Counted from the stretch's first letter, positions 18,533 through 28,283 are shown. The stretch: DNA of 64,000 bases from Streptomyces chromofuscus (GCF_015160875.1 NZ_CP063374.1:3038001-3102000); one strand, 5' to 3'. Numbers and translations: made by a program. Notes: a model not told the origin generated them from the letters alone.

Positions 18533-18546
18533 TGGGAGCGCTCCCA
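18533..18546. promoter_or_regulatory. CebR operator upstream of cebE
   Basis: TGGGAGCGCTCCCA is a perfect 14-bp palindrome identical to the established CebR box, 120 bp before the cebE start codon. It can control both cebE and the divergent cebR. Confidence 0.95.
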
Positions 18547-18665
18547 CAGTACCTGACACATACACAACCCGCACGTTCCCCGCCCGAGCCGCAGCGAGCA
18601 CAACTTACGGGCCCAACCATGCAGTTGGCCGGGGGGTCGGCACGTCAGGGCAACAGGAGGACGCA

Positions 18666-19967
18666 ATGCGAGCACGTAAGTCGGTGGTCCTCGCGGCCAT
18701 CGCGACGCTGGGCGCCGGGCTGCTGGCCGGCTGTGCCGACGACGGCGGCGACGAGGGCGGCTCCGGCTCGTCCGGCGGCGAGGGCAAGACCACGATCACC
18801 CTGGGGCTGTTCGGGACGATGGGCTTCAAGGAAGCCGGTCTGTACGACGAGTACATGAAGCTCCACCCGGACATCACGATCAAGGAGAACGTCACCGAGC
18901 GCAACGAGAACTACTACCCGGCGCTCGTCAACCACCTCACCACGAACAGCGGCCTGATGGACATCCAGGCCGTCGAGGTCGGCAACATAGCCGAGGTGGC
19001 GCAGACCCAGGGGGCGAAGCTCCTCGACCTGTCGAAGTACGGCAAGGAGAGCGACTACCTGGAGTGGAAGTGGAAGCAGGCCGCCACCCCCGACGGCCAG
19101 ACGATCGGCCTCGGCACGGACGTCGGCCCCATGGCCATCTGCTACCGCAAGGACCTGTTCGAGAAGGCCGGCCTGCCCACCGACCGCGAGGAAGTGGGCG
19201 CGCTGTGGGCGGGCGACTGGGAGAAGTTCGTCGACGCCGGGCGGGACTACCAGAAGAACGCGCCGTCCGGCACCACCTTCATGGACTCCCCCGGCGGTCT
19301 GCTCCAGGCCATCCTCAGCAGTGAGACCGAGCGGTTCTACGACTCCTCCGGCGAGGTCATCTACAAGACCAACCCGGCCGTGAAGGCCGCGTTCGACCTG
19401 ACCGCGGCGGCCGCCGAGGACGGACTGGTCGGCAACCAGACGCAGTTCCAGCCCGCCTGGGACACCACCATCGCCAACAGCAAGTTCGCGGCGATGTCCT
19501 GCCCGCCGTGGATGCTCGGCTACATCAAGGGCAAGTCGAAGCCGGACGCGGCCGGCAAGTGGGACGTGGCCGCGGCGCCCAAGTCCGGCAACTGGGGCGG
19601 CTCGTTCCTGGCCGTGCCCAAGTCCGGCAAGAACGCCGAGGAGGCCGCGAAGCTGGCCGCCTGGCTGACCGCGCCCGAGCAGCAGGCCAAGCTGTTCAAG
19701 GTGCAGGGCAACTTCCCGAGCACGCCGCCCGCGTACGAGATGCCCGAGGTCAAGACCGCCAAGAACGACATGACCGGTGACGCCCCGATCGGCGAGATCT
19801 TCGCCGAGGCCGCGAAGGACGCCCCGGTCCAGGTGATCGGCCCGAAGGACCAGATCATCCAGCAGGGTCTGACCGACAACGGCGTGATCCTCGTCGCCCA
19901 GGGCAAGTCCGCCAAGGAGGCCTGGGACACGGCCGTCAAGACCATCGACAACAACCTGGACCAGTGA
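18666..19967 (+). CDS. cebE: CebE, cello-oligosaccharide-binding lipoprotein
   Basis: 433 residues, family 1 extracellular solute-binding protein. A short basic N-terminus and hydrophobic stretch end in a lipobox LAGC with Cys23, then a Gly/Asp/Ser-rich linker; the binding fold spans about 40-425. It presents cellobiose/cellotriose to the CebFG permease; the ATPase is expected to be the shared MsiK encoded elsewhere. A near-perfect GGAGGA lies 5 bases before the ATG at 18666. The CebR operator stands upstream, and cebF overlaps its stop. Confidence 0.95.
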   Translation: MRARKSVVLAAIATLGAGLLAGCADDGGDEGGSGSSGGEGKTTITLGLFGTMGFKEAGLYDEYMKLHPDITIKENVTERNENYYPALVNHLTTNSGLMDIQAVEVGNIAEVAQTQGAKLLDLSKYGKESDYLEWKWKQAATPDGQTIGLGTDVGPMAICYRKDLFEKAGLPTDREEVGALWAGDWEKFVDAGRDYQKNAPSGTTFMDSPGGLLQAILSSETERFYDSSGEVIYKTNPAVKAAFDLTAAAAEDGLVGNQTQFQPAWDTTIANSKFAAMSCPPWMLGYIKGKSKPDAAGKWDVAAAPKSGNWGGSFLAVPKSGKNAEEAAKLAAWLTAPEQQAKLFKVQGNFPSTPPAYEMPEVKTAKNDMTGDAPIGEIFAEAAKDAPVQVIGPKDQIIQQGLTDNGVILVAQGKSAKEAWDTAVKTIDNNLDQ

Positions 19968-20992
19968 CCCGTATGACCACTGGGCACGACACCGCCGCCG
20001 CGCCCCCCGCCAAGGAGGGGGGCGCGGCCCCGGCCCGCCCGTCGGCCGGCGCGCCGGTCTCCGACCAGGAGCGGCGGCGCCGGGCCCGGCTGTCCCGCCG
20101 CTGGCAGCGGGACATGCGCTGGAGCCCGTACGCCTTCGTCTCGCCGTTCTTCCTGCTGTTCCTGGCGTTCGGCCTGTTCCCGCTGGTCTACACCGGCTGG
20201 GCCTCGCTGCACCAGGTGGAGCTGACCGCGCCCACCGACATGAACTGGGTGGGCCTGCGCAACTACACCCGGATCTTCGACGACGACTTCTTCTGGAACG
20301 CGGCCCGCAACACCCTGACCATCGGCGTCATCTCCACGGTGCCGCAGCTGCTGATGGCGCTGGGCCTGGCCCACATCCTCAACTACAAGCTGCGCGCCTC
20401 GACCTTCTACCGGGTCGTGATGCTCGCTCCGTACGCCACCTCGATCGCCGCCGCCTCGCTGGTCTTCGTGCTGCTGTTCGGCCGCGACTACGGCATGATC
20501 AACTGGGCGCTCGGGGCCGTCGGCATCGACAACATCGACTGGCAGAACGACAAGTGGCCCTCGCAGATCGCCGTCTCGACCATCGTCATCTGGCGCTGGA
20601 CCGGGTACAACGCGCTGATCTACCTGGCCGCGATGCAGGCGATCCCGCAGGACCTGTACGAGTCGGCGGCGCTGGACGGGGCCAACCGCTGGCAGCAGTT
20701 CCTCCATGTGACGCTGCCGTCGCTGCGGCCGACGATCCTGTTCACCGTCGTCGTGTCGACCATCGGCGCCTCCCAGGTGTTCGGTGAGCCGCTGCTGTTC
20801 GACGCGAACAAGGGCGCGTCGGGCGGGTCCCAGCACCAGTTCCAGACGCTCGGCCTGTACCTGTACGAGCAGGGCTGGGTCAACCAGCACCTGGGCCGCG
20901 CCTCCGCCATCGCCTGGACGATGTTCCTGATCCTCATCGTGATCGGGATCGTCAACTACGTCATCTCGCGCCGGCTGCGCGCCAGTAGTTAA
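19964..20992 (+). CDS. cebF: CebF, sugar ABC transporter permease
   Basis: 342 residues, MalF-type permease. A cytoplasmic Ala/Pro-rich N-tail of about 45 residues is followed by six membrane segments. The EAA loop that contacts the ATPase is seen as ESAALDGANRWQQFLHVTLP near 228-247. The GTG at 19964 overlaps the cebE stop (GTGA); an in-frame ATG at 19973 is an alternative three codons later. It works with CebG to import cello-oligosaccharides. No ATPase gene is present in the locus, as is usual for Streptomyces systems that use MsiK. Confidence 0.93.
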   Translation: MTRMTTGHDTAAAPPAKEGGAAPARPSAGAPVSDQERRRRARLSRRWQRDMRWSPYAFVSPFFLLFLAFGLFPLVYTGWASLHQVELTAPTDMNWVGLRNYTRIFDDDFFWNAARNTLTIGVISTVPQLLMALGLAHILNYKLRASTFYRVVMLAPYATSIAAASLVFVLLFGRDYGMINWALGAVGIDNIDWQNDKWPSQIAVSTIVIWRWTGYNALIYLAAMQAIPQDLYESAALDGANRWQQFLHVTLPSLRPTILFTVVVSTIGASQVFGEPLLFDANKGASGGSQHQFQTLGLYLYEQGWVNQHLGRASAIAWTMFLILIVIGIVNYVISRRLRASS

Positions 20993-21003
20993 GGAGACCG
21001 GCC

Positions 21004-21909
21004 GTGACGACGACACTGACTCCGGTTGACCGGGAGGCCGAGGCCCCCAAGGGGCGCGTACGCGGCCCCAAGGCCGCCCGCGCCGGCGGGACCCTGCACG
21101 CCGGGCCCGTCGCGTACGCGATCCTCGCCCTGTTCACCATCGGCTCGCTGTTCCCGCTGGTGTGGACGGCGATCGCGGCGTCCCGGGACAACCAGCGGCT
21201 GGCCGAGACGCCGCCGCCGTTCTGGTTCGGCTCGAACCTGATGGACAACCTGGAGATCGCCTGGCAGGACGCCAACCTGGGCGAGGCCTTCCTCAACACC
21301 ACCATCGTGGCCGGGATCTCGGCGGTCACCATCGTGGTGCTGTCGACGATCGCCGGGTTCGCCTTCGCCAAGCTGCGGTTCCGGGGCCGTAACGCGCTGA
21401 TGCTGATCGTCATCGGCACGATGATGGTGCCGCCGCAGCTCAGCGTGATCCCGCTGTACATGATGGTCGCCGAGCTGGACTGGACCGACCAGCTCCAGGC
21501 GGTGATCCTGCCGTCGATCGTGAGCGCGTTCGGCGTGTTCTTCATGCGCCAGTACCTGCTCCAGGCCCTTCCCGACGAGCTGATCGAGGCCGCCCGGGTG
21601 GACGGCGCGAGCAGCTGGCGCGTGGTGTGGCACATCGTGTTCCCGGCGGCCCGGCCCGCGATGGCGGTGCTCGGCATGCTGATGTTCGTCCAGACGTGGA
21701 ACGACTTCCTGTGGCCGTTCCTGGTACTGACCCAGACGGGCAACCCGACCGTCCAGGTGGCGGTCGCGGGTCTGGGCCGCGGCTACACCCCCGACCAGTC
21801 CCTCATCATGGCCGGGGCGCTGCTGGGCACCCTGCCGCTGCTGCTGGTCTTCGCGATCTTCGGCAAGCAGATCGTCGGCGGCATCATGCAGGGGGCCGTC
21901 AAGGGCTGA
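21004..21909 (+). CDS. cebG: CebG, sugar ABC transporter permease
   Basis: 301 residues, MalG-type permease with six membrane segments. The EAA loop is EAARVDGASSWRVVWHIVFP near 198-217. AAGGAG lies 8 bases before the GTG at 21004, and the gene follows cebF by 11 bp. It forms the second half of the CebFG channel. Confidence 0.93.
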   Translation: MTTTLTPVDREAEAPKGRVRGPKAARAGGTLHAGPVAYAILALFTIGSLFPLVWTAIAASRDNQRLAETPPPFWFGSNLMDNLEIAWQDANLGEAFLNTTIVAGISAVTIVVLSTIAGFAFAKLRFRGRNALMLIVIGTMMVPPQLSVIPLYMMVAELDWTDQLQAVILPSIVSAFGVFFMRQYLLQALPDELIEAARVDGASSWRVVWHIVFPAARPAMAVLGMLMFVQTWNDFLWPFLVLTQTGNPTVQVAVAGLGRGYTPDQSLIMAGALLGTLPLLLVFAIFGKQIVGGIMQGAVKG

Positions 21910-22049
21910 CGCCCGCTTTCGGCCCAGGGGCCGGGTCACCGCCGCCTCGGCCCCTTCCTGCCTCCTCTCCCCTACTTGTTCGTCCTTATTCGCCGGTCTC
22001 CACGACCTGCCGGTCGCACACCACGACCCGGCGGTCCCACGACCTCCAA

Positions 22050-22063
22050 TGGGAGCGCTTCCA
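22050..22063. promoter_or_regulatory. Second CebR operator overlapping the bglC start
   Basis: TGGGAGCGCTTCCA differs from the perfect CebR palindrome by one base, and its last base is the A of the bglC ATG. A bound repressor here would block bglC transcription or elongation. The conserved operator extends over the ribosome-binding region (GGGAGCG). Confidence 0.88.
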
Positions 22064-23490
22064 TGCCTGAACCCGCATCGCCGGTGTCCTTCCCTCCCGC
22101 CTTCCTCTGGGGCGCGGCCACCTCCGCGTACCAGATCGAGGGTGCGGTGCGGGAGGGCGGCCGCACCTCCTCCATCTGGGACACCTTCAGCCACACGCCG
22201 GGCAGGACGGCCGGCGGCGAGCACGGTGACATCGCTGTCGACCACTATCACCGCTTCCGCGACGACGTGGCGCTGATGGCCGAGCTGGGCCTGACGGCGT
22301 ACCGCTTCTCCATTTCCTGGCCCCGGGTGCAGCCCACCGGGCGCGGCCCCGCCGTCCAGGTCGGCCTGGACTTCTACCGGCGGCTGGTCGACGAGCTGCT
22401 GGCCGTCGGTATCAGGCCGGCGGTCACCCTCTACCACTGGGACCTGCCGCAGGAGCTGGAGGACGCGGGCGGCTGGCCGGAGCGGGACACGGCGTTCCGG
22501 TTCGCCGAGTACGCGCAGATCGTCGGGGAGGCGCTGGGCGACCGGGTGGAGCAGTGGATCACGCTCAACGAGCCGTGGTGCAGCGCCTTCCTCGGGTACG
22601 GCTCGGGGGTGCACGCGCCCGGCCGCACGGAACCGGAGGCCTCGCTGCGCGCGGCCCATCACCTGAACCTGGCGCACGGGTTGGGCACGTCGGCCCTGCG
22701 GTCGGTCATGCCGGCCCGCAACTCGGTCGCCGTGTCCCTCAACTCGTCGGTGGTCCGCCCGGTTTCGCAGGACCCGGCCGACCTGGCGGCGGTGCGCAAG
22801 ATCGACGACCTGGCCAACGGGGTCTTCCACGGGCCGATGCTGCACGGCGCCTACCCGCAGACGCTGTTCGCCGCGACGGAATCGGTGACCGACTGGTCGT
22901 ACGTCAAGGACGGCGACCTGGGCACGATCCGGCAGCCGCTGGACGCACTGGGCCTCAACTACTACACCCCGACGCTGGTCTCGGCGGCGGCGAACGACCT
23001 GAAGGGCCCGCGCGCCGACGGTCACGGCGCCAGCGACCACTCCCCCTGGCCGGGCGCGGAGGACGTGGCGTTCCACCAGACGCCGGGCGAGCGCACGGAG
23101 ATGGGCTGGACCATCGACCCGTCGGGCCTGCACGAGCTGATCATGCGGTACGCGCGTGAGGTGCCGGGCCTGCCGCTGTACATCACCGAGAACGGCGCCG
23201 CCTACGACGACAAGCCCGACCCCGACGGCCGGGTGCACGACCCGGAGCGCATCTCCTACCTCCACGGTCACCTGTCGGCGGTCCGCCGGGCCATCGAGGA
23301 CGGCGCCGACGTCCGGGGCTACTACCTGTGGTCCCTGATGGACAACTTCGAGTGGGCATACGGCTACGGCAAGCGCTTCGGCGCGGTGTACGTCGACTAC
23401 GCGACGCTGGAGCGGACGCCGAAGTCGAGCGCCCGGTGGTACGGCGAGGCGGCACGCTCGGGGACGCTGCCGTCGGTCGAGGGGGTGTAG
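22063..23490 (+). CDS. bglC: BglC, beta-glucosidase (GH1)
   Basis: 475 residues, no signal peptide, so cytoplasmic. Glycoside hydrolase family 1 landmarks are the N-terminal [15 protein letters not shown], the acid/base Glu in TLNEPW near 167-172, and the nucleophile Glu in [12 protein letters not shown] near 372-383, with [18 protein letters not shown] near the C-terminus. It splits imported cellobiose to glucose. The ATG at 22063 lies in the CebR box; the frame is open upstream but the family begins here. It is separated from cebG by 153 bp and has its own operator, so it can be expressed separately. Confidence 0.95.
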   Translation: MPEPASPVSFPPAFLWGAATSAYQIEGAVREGGRTSSIWDTFSHTPGRTAGGEHGDIAVDHYHRFRDDVALMAELGLTAYRFSISWPRVQPTGRGPAVQVGLDFYRRLVDELLAVGIRPAVTLYHWDLPQELEDAGGWPERDTAFRFAEYAQIVGEALGDRVEQWITLNEPWCSAFLGYGSGVHAPGRTEPEASLRAAHHLNLAHGLGTSALRSVMPARNSVAVSLNSSVVRPVSQDPADLAAVRKIDDLANGVFHGPMLHGAYPQTLFAATESVTDWSYVKDGDLGTIRQPLDALGLNYYTPTLVSAAANDLKGPRADGHGASDHSPWPGAEDVAFHQTPGERTEMGWTIDPSGLHELIMRYAREVPGLPLYITENGAAYDDKPDPDGRVHDPERISYLHGHLSAVRRAIEDGADVRGYYLWSLMDNFEWAYGYGKRFGAVYVDYATLERTPKSSARWYGEAARSGTLPSVEGV

Positions 23491-23738
23491 CCGGGGCGGG
23501 AGGAACGGGCCGAGGGCTGAGGCCGGGCGGAGGCCGAGGTCGCGGCGTGCAGGCGGGCGGGGCACGGCGAGGTCGCGATGCGTAGCCCGGGGGCGGGAGG
23601 CCCCGCCGATCGCCTTGTTTCTGCCGCTGATCCTGCGCCGGTGCGTGCTCATCAGGTGCCTGCCTTCGCTGTTCACGGGGGGCGCGGCCGGAATCGGGCA
23701 AAGCGCCTGATCCGGACCGGCGGGATCTTGTGGTGCGC
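23491..23738. other. Intergenic region with a possible gene remnant
   Basis: 248 bp between bglC and the sensor kinase. On the minus strand an ATG at about 23654 opens a basic peptide (MSTHRRRISGRNKAIGGA), which looks like the start of a secreted-protein signal sequence, but it is followed by Arg/Pro-rich sequence without a hydrophobic core. I see no intact gene. Confidence 0.35.
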
Positions 23739-25148
23739 TTAAGGAAGGGATCCGGGGCGGTTGAAGGTCGCGCTCGGTCTGCCCGGTCTGCGGCGTCTGA
23801 CGGACCCGCGGTGACTGCGCCGTCCGGGCGCCCGCTCCCGCCCGTCCACCTGGATCCAGATGCGTACTTCCGCGCCGCCCAGCACCGACGACCCGATGCG
23901 CACGTCGCCGCCCGTCGACTCCGCGAGCCGCCGCACGATGTCCAGGCCGAGCCCGGTCGACCCGTCGCTGCCGGAGCCCCGGCCGCGCGCCATCGCCGCC
24001 TCGGGGTCGGGTATGCCGGGTCCCGCGTCGGAAACGAGCACGATCACCGCGTCCTCGCCGTTGTGCACGTCGACCGCGAAGGCGGTGCCCTCGGGGGTGT
24101 GCCGGAAGACGTTGCCGAGCAGCGCGTCGAGCGCGGCGGCCAGGTCGGCGCGGGCCACGGGTATGCGCACGGGCCGGTCCACGCCGGCCATCCGCACCTT
24201 GCGGCCCTCGTCCTCCGCCAGCGCCGACCAGAACTCCATCCGCTCCCGCACCACCTCCGCCGCGTCGCATCCGGCGCCGGGACCGGCCGCGGCGGTCTGC
24301 GGCTTGGCCTCCCGGGCGGTGCGGATGATCGTGTCGACCTCCCGTTCCAGCTGGGCGACCGCGGCCCGGGTCTGGTCTGCGGCCGGCCCGTCCCCGAGCG
24401 AGGCCGCGTTCAGCCGCAGCACGGTCAGCGGTGTCCGCAGCCGGTGGGACAGGTCCGCCGCCAATTCCCGCTCGTTGGCGAGGAGCTGGACGACCTGGTC
24501 GGCCATCGAGTTGAACGCCACGGCCGCCAGGCGCAGTTCGCGCGGCCCCTCCTCGGGCACCCGGGCGCCCAGCCGTCCGTCGCCCAGCTCCCGCGCGCCC
24601 TCGACCAGCCGTTGCGCCGGCCGCACCATCCGTGCGCCCAGCCGGTCCGCGACCGCGACCGACCCGACGACCAGCGCGAGCCCGACCCCGGCCAGCACCG
24701 CCCACGCCGTACCCACACCCTTGGCGACCGCCGAGTCGGGGATGAACACCTCGACGACGGCGAGCCGGCCGGAGTTCAGCGCGACCGGCTGGAGCAGGGC
24801 CGAACCGCCGGGCGCCCGGGCCGTGGAGGCGCGGCCCGTCTCCCGGGTGGTCTCGATGTCCGCGTCGGCGGCGCGCTGCCGCCCGATGGCGACGGCCTGC
24901 GCGCCTTCGTCGCCCGGTATGTGCAGGGCCATCCCGTCACCGGAACCCGCGGCGGCGACGGCGCGTTCCAGTTGGGCCCGATCGGTGGTGATGGACAGCG
25001 CCGGGGCGATCTCCGCCGCGTCGCGCTCGGCGTCGGAGAAGGCGCGGTCGCGGGCCATCTCCTTGATGACCAGCCCGAGCGGCACCGCGAAGGCGACCAC
25101 GACCATGGCCGTGACCGCCAGCGAGACCTTGACCAGTGCCCACCTCAT
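23739..25148 (-). CDS. Two-component sensor histidine kinase
   Basis: 469 residues. One N-terminal membrane segment (about 7-27), an extracellular sensor region of about 130 residues, a second membrane segment (about 163-185), a HAMP linker, then HisKA with the phospho-acceptor His in AADLSHRLRTPLTVLRLN, and an HATPase domain with an N-box near GNVFRH, a G1 DAGPGIP and a G2 STGLGLDIVRRL. It should phosphorylate the regulator encoded just upstream. Its ATG overlaps that gene's stop by four bases. The signal is unknown. A basic C-terminal tail of about 40 residues follows the ATPase domain. Confidence 0.92.
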   Translation of the reverse strand: MRWALVKVSLAVTAMVVVAFAVPLGLVIKEMARDRAFSDAERDAAEIAPALSITTDRAQLERAVAAAGSGDGMALHIPGDEGAQAVAIGRQRAADADIETTRETGRASTARAPGGSALLQPVALNSGRLAVVEVFIPDSAVAKGVGTAWAVLAGVGLALVVGSVAVADRLGARMVRPAQRLVEGARELGDGRLGARVPEEGPRELRLAAVAFNSMADQVVQLLANERELAADLSHRLRTPLTVLRLNAASLGDGPAADQTRAAVAQLEREVDTIIRTAREAKPQTAAAGPGAGCDAAEVVRERMEFWSALAEDEGRKVRMAGVDRPVRIPVARADLAAALDALLGNVFRHTPEGTAFAVDVHNGEDAVIVLVSDAGPGIPDPEAAMARGRGSGSDGSTGLGLDIVRRLAESTGGDVRIGSSVLGGAEVRIWIQVDGRERAPGRRSHRGSVRRRRPGRPSATFNRPGSLP

Positions 25149-25849
25149 GGCCGTGCCTCCGCTCCCGGCGGTTCCAGCTTCACGCCGACACCGCGCAGGG
25201 TGTGCAGGTAGCGCGGGCGGGCGGCCGTCTCGCCCAGTTTCCTTCGCAGCCAGGACAGATGGACGTCGATGGTCTGGTCGTCGCCGTAGGACTGCTGCCA
25301 CACCTCGGCGAGCAGTTCCCTGCGGGACACGACGACACCGGGGCGTCCGGCCAGGAAGGCCAGCAGGTCGAACTCGCGCCGGGTGAGGTCCAGTCGTACG
25401 CCGTCCAGCTCGGCCTGGCGCCGCAGCGGGTCCACCGTCAGTCCGCCGACCCGCAGCACCGGCGACGGCGGCACGTCACCGGCCGCGGCGCGGGAGCGGC
25501 GCAGGACCGCGGCGATCCGGGCGGACAGGTGCTCGACGGAGAAGGGCTTGGTCAGATAGTCGTCCGCGCCGTCGTTCAGCAGCCGGACTATCTCCGTCTC
25601 GTCGTCCCGTGCGGTGGCGATGATCACCGGCACGTCCGTGATGCCGCGCAGCATCTTCAGGGCCTCGGACCCGTCGAGGTCGGGCAGACCGAGGTCCAGG
25701 ATGACCACGTCGAAACGGAAATGGGCGACCTCGCGCAGCGCCTCCAGTGCCGTACCGACGCTGCGCACGGTGTGCGACGCGTCGGTCAGGTGCCGGATGA
25801 GCGCCGAGCGCACGAACTGGTCGTCCTCGACCACGAGCACACTTGCCAT
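25145..25849 (-). CDS. OmpR-family response regulator
   Basis: 234 residues. The receiver domain (about 3-118) has acidic residues in LVVEDD, the phosphorylated Asp in VVILDLGLPDLDG and the Lys in YLTKPF. A winged-helix trans_reg_C domain (about 135-230) contains RREFDLLAFLAGRPG and the recognition segment DVHLSWLRRKLGE. It is coupled to the kinase gene by an ATGA overlap. Its target genes are unknown; divergent from it is a membrane-anchored protein gene. Confidence 0.93.
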   Translation of the reverse strand: MASVLVVEDDQFVRSALIRHLTDASHTVRSVGTALEALREVAHFRFDVVILDLGLPDLDGSEALKMLRGITDVPVIIATARDDETEIVRLLNDGADDYLTKPFSVEHLSARIAAVLRRSRAAAGDVPPSPVLRVGGLTVDPLRRQAELDGVRLDLTRREFDLLAFLAGRPGVVVSRRELLAEVWQQSYGDDQTIDVHLSWLRRKLGETAARPRYLHTLRGVGVKLEPPGAEARP

Positions 25850-25978
25850 GCGCCGCACCGTACGCCATGCGAGGGAGCCGGGTCCGGCGCCTGTGGACAA
25901 CCCGGCTGTTGTGGACAACTCGTTGTCTGCCGTGGCCGGTGGGACAGCGGTGGTGTGGGTAAGGCAGGATGGCCCGCG

Positions 25979-26506
25979 ATGCTCAGAGGAGTCGTACACG
26001 TACTTGCCTGGTCGCTCGCCACCGGTGCGGCGACCACGCTGTCGTGGTGGGGTGTCCACACGGTCATGACGGGCACGGCGTACGACCCACCGCGCGCCCT
26101 CCCGGTCACCGCGGCCGACCCGGCCACGCGTGAACCCCGGCCGAGCTCCACCCCGGTGAGCACGCCACGACCGGAACCGTCGCGGAGCCCTGCCGCCTCG
26201 CCGACGCGGAAGGCGCCCCCCACCCCTTCCGCCACCGCGAGCACCGGCCCGAGCGCGGTCCCGACCGCCGCCGCTTCCGCGTCCGGACAGGTCAGGAGCT
26301 ACGCCACCGACGGTGGCCGGGCCGTCTTCGACCTCGGGGAGAACTCCGCGACGCTGGTGTCGGCGACCCCGGACGCGGGCTGGTCGATGCAGGTGTGGAA
26401 GACGGAGTCGTGGATCCGGGTGGAGTTCGCCGCGGGCGCCGAGCGGGTGTCGGTGTTCTGCACGTGGCACGACGGGCCGCCGCGGGTGGAGATCGGCACG
26501 TACTGA
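25979..26506 (+). CDS. Membrane-anchored protein with Pro/Ser/Thr-rich stalk, unknown
   Basis: 175 residues: an uncleaved signal anchor (about 4-25), a linker of about 80 residues rich in Pro, Ser, Thr and Ala (likely cell-wall spanning and perhaps glycosylated), then a compact extracellular C-terminal domain (about 105-175) with several Trp residues and one Cys. I do not recognise the domain. It is divergent from the two-component system with about 130 bp between, so it may be a target of that system, which is inference. Confidence 0.65.
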   Translation: MLRGVVHVLAWSLATGAATTLSWWGVHTVMTGTAYDPPRALPVTAADPATREPRPSSTPVSTPRPEPSRSPAASPTRKAPPTPSATASTGPSAVPTAAASASGQVRSYATDGGRAVFDLGENSATLVSATPDAGWSMQVWKTESWIRVEFAAGAERVSVFCTWHDGPPRVEIGTY

Positions 26507-26601
26507 GCAGCGTTGGGGCGGGCCGGCGTCTGCGCGGGCCGGTTGTCGGGTGCGTGGCGGGCGTGCCGGACGGGCTGCTCCGCCGTGGCCGCGCGCGCGT
26601 G

Positions 26602-27471
26602 TCAGCGGAAGACCGACGGTGGGGGTGCCGGGGAGGCGACCGCCGCCGCGTCCGTGACCGGGGCGGCGCCTCCGGTGAAGTCGGTGAGCTGCCTGCCGTG
26701 TTCGACGCGGCCGGGATGGGGGTCGGAGGCGGCGCGGCGGGTCAGTTCGGCGAGCGGGAGCGGGTCGTCGGAGGCGACGAGGACGGCGTTGCCGAAGCGC
26801 TTCCCGCGGAGCACCGCCGGGTCGGCGACGAGGGCGAGCTCCGTGAAGCGCGCGGCGGCGGTGGCAATCTGGCCGCGCAGGTGGGCCAGTGGCGGTCCGT
26901 CGGCGAGGTTGGCGGCGTAGAGCCCACCGGGGCGCAGCGCCCTGCGGACCTCGTCGAGGAACTCGGTCGAGGTGAGGTGGGCGGGCGTCCGGGTCCCGCT
27001 GAACACGTCGGCGACGACCAGGTCGGCCCAGCCGTCCGGCACCTTCCCGAGCCCTTCGCGGGCATCCGTCGACCGCACCCGGATGCGCGCGCCCGGCGCC
27101 AACGGCAGTTCCCGGCGCACGAGTTCCACCAGGGGCGCGTCGCGTTCGACGACCTGCTGGGTGGAGCGGGGACGGGTGGCGGCGACGTAACGGGCGAGGG
27201 TGAGGGCGCCGCCGCCGAGGTGCACGGCCTGCAGAGGCTTGCCGGGCGGGGCGGCGAGGTCGATGACATGACCGAGGCGCCGCTGGTACTCGAAGGAGAG
27301 GTACGCGGGGTCGTCCAGGTCGACGTGCGACTGCGGGGCTCCGTCGATCAACAGCGTCCAGGCCCGCGCCCGGTCCCGGTCGGGGATGAGCTGGGCGAGC
27401 CCGCCGTCGACGGTCTCGACGACGGCTTCGACGGCGGCCTGCGACCGCCGTGGCTTCCTGGACTTTCCCAT
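26602..27471 (-). CDS. Spermidine-synthase-like SAM-binding protein
   Basis: 289 residues with the polyamine-synthase-type Rossmann fold. A short N-terminal beta region (TLLIDGAPQSHVDLDDP) precedes the nucleotide-binding loop VHLGGGALTLARYV (about 80-93), then DVFSGTRTP and a late ALRPGGLYAANL. Catalytic residues of true spermidine synthases are hard to assign, and many actinobacterial members are annotated only as fused or SAM-dependent methyltransferase-like proteins, so putrescine aminopropyltransfer is not proven. ATG at 27471. It stands alone between two unknown genes. Confidence 0.78.
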   Translation of the reverse strand: MGKSRKPRRSQAAVEAVVETVDGGLAQLIPDRDRARAWTLLIDGAPQSHVDLDDPAYLSFEYQRRLGHVIDLAAPPGKPLQAVHLGGGALTLARYVAATRPRSTQQVVERDAPLVELVRRELPLAPGARIRVRSTDAREGLGKVPDGWADLVVADVFSGTRTPAHLTSTEFLDEVRRALRPGGLYAANLADGPPLAHLRGQIATAAARFTELALVADPAVLRGKRFGNAVLVASDDPLPLAELTRRAASDPHPGRVEHGRQLTDFTGGAAPVTDAAAVASPAPPPSVFR

Positions 27472-27581
27472 CCAGCCATTATCGGCGGGTCGGGCGGCTT
27501 CGGCTCAGCCGGCGTCGGCGCAGGTGGGCGCCGGGGCGCTGCGGGAAGGCGGGTGACGGCGGCCCGGGGCCGCCGTGCCCG

Positions 27582-27995
27582 TCAGCGGCAGTTGTCCGCC
27601 GCCTCGATCGTCCGTGCCGCCTCGCCCAGCGCCCGGCGCAGCACCGCCGGGTCGGTCGCCCGTTCCGCCTCGTCCGGCGGCAGCAGCCACGCCGAGCCGG
27701 GGAGCGCCTCGGGGCCGGCGGCCGGCGGCTGCGGAGCCAGGGACAGTCCGCGTCCGTCGGTCTCCGTGCACGTGCTGCCCGGCATGTCCCACGCCGCCGC
27801 CGTCCCGGGCGGCACCACGAAGCAGAGGGTGTCGCAGTCGTCGTCGTGCAGGACCGGTCCCACGGCCTCGACCTCACCGCGCCGGAGGATGTCCACCGCC
27901 TCCAGCCCCTGCCGGGCAGGAACCGTCACGAGGTCGCACGCCGGCAACGGCGCACGGGAATCGATGTTCTGGCTGGTCTCCATCCCGGCCTCCAC
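27582..27995 (-). CDS. Hypothetical protein upstream of an NsdA-like regulator
   Basis: 137 residues from the GTG at 27995 (AGGAGG 8 bases upstream); a GTG at 27998 and an ATG at 27983 are alternatives. It contains TVPARQGLEAVDILRR near the N-terminus, a core with two Cys (DDDCDTLCFVVPPGTAAAWD) and an acidic C-terminus ending TIEAADNCR. The layout resembles small Streptomyces proteins that sit divergently beside transcriptional regulators; I do not know a function. Confidence 0.65.
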   Translation of the reverse strand: MEAGMETSQNIDSRAPLPACDLVTVPARQGLEAVDILRRGEVEAVGPVLHDDDCDTLCFVVPPGTAAAWDMPGSTCTETDGRGLSLAPQPPAAGPEALPGSAWLLPPDEAERATDPAVLRRALGEAARTIEAADNCR

Positions 27996-28283
27996 CACGG
28001 AACCCTCCTTGGGCGTGCAGGTCGGGAGTCGGGCGGCTCCCGGTCCACAGGATTCAACGCCGCACGACGTCAACGGCTACGCGGAAGTGCGCCGCAAAGG
28101 ATGGCAGTTCATGGCAGATGCTGGATGAGATATCCGGTTTGTAGCCAAACACTGCGTGGCGTGCCCGGCACAGCAGGTACGTTCTTGCCCGCCGGAATCA
28201 GGGCATCACTTTGAACACTGGACAAATAGTTCAACTGGCCCTTTTCCAGCATGGTTCGACGGTTCGCACGAGAGGACCCGGCC

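Noticed and set aside
20989..24705. A minus-strand open frame of 1238 codons across cebG and bglC
   Set aside because: It is the antisense shadow of GC-rich coding DNA; both strands stay open because of codon bias. The forward genes have family motifs and ribosome sites, this frame has none and is Arg/Gly/Ala-rich.
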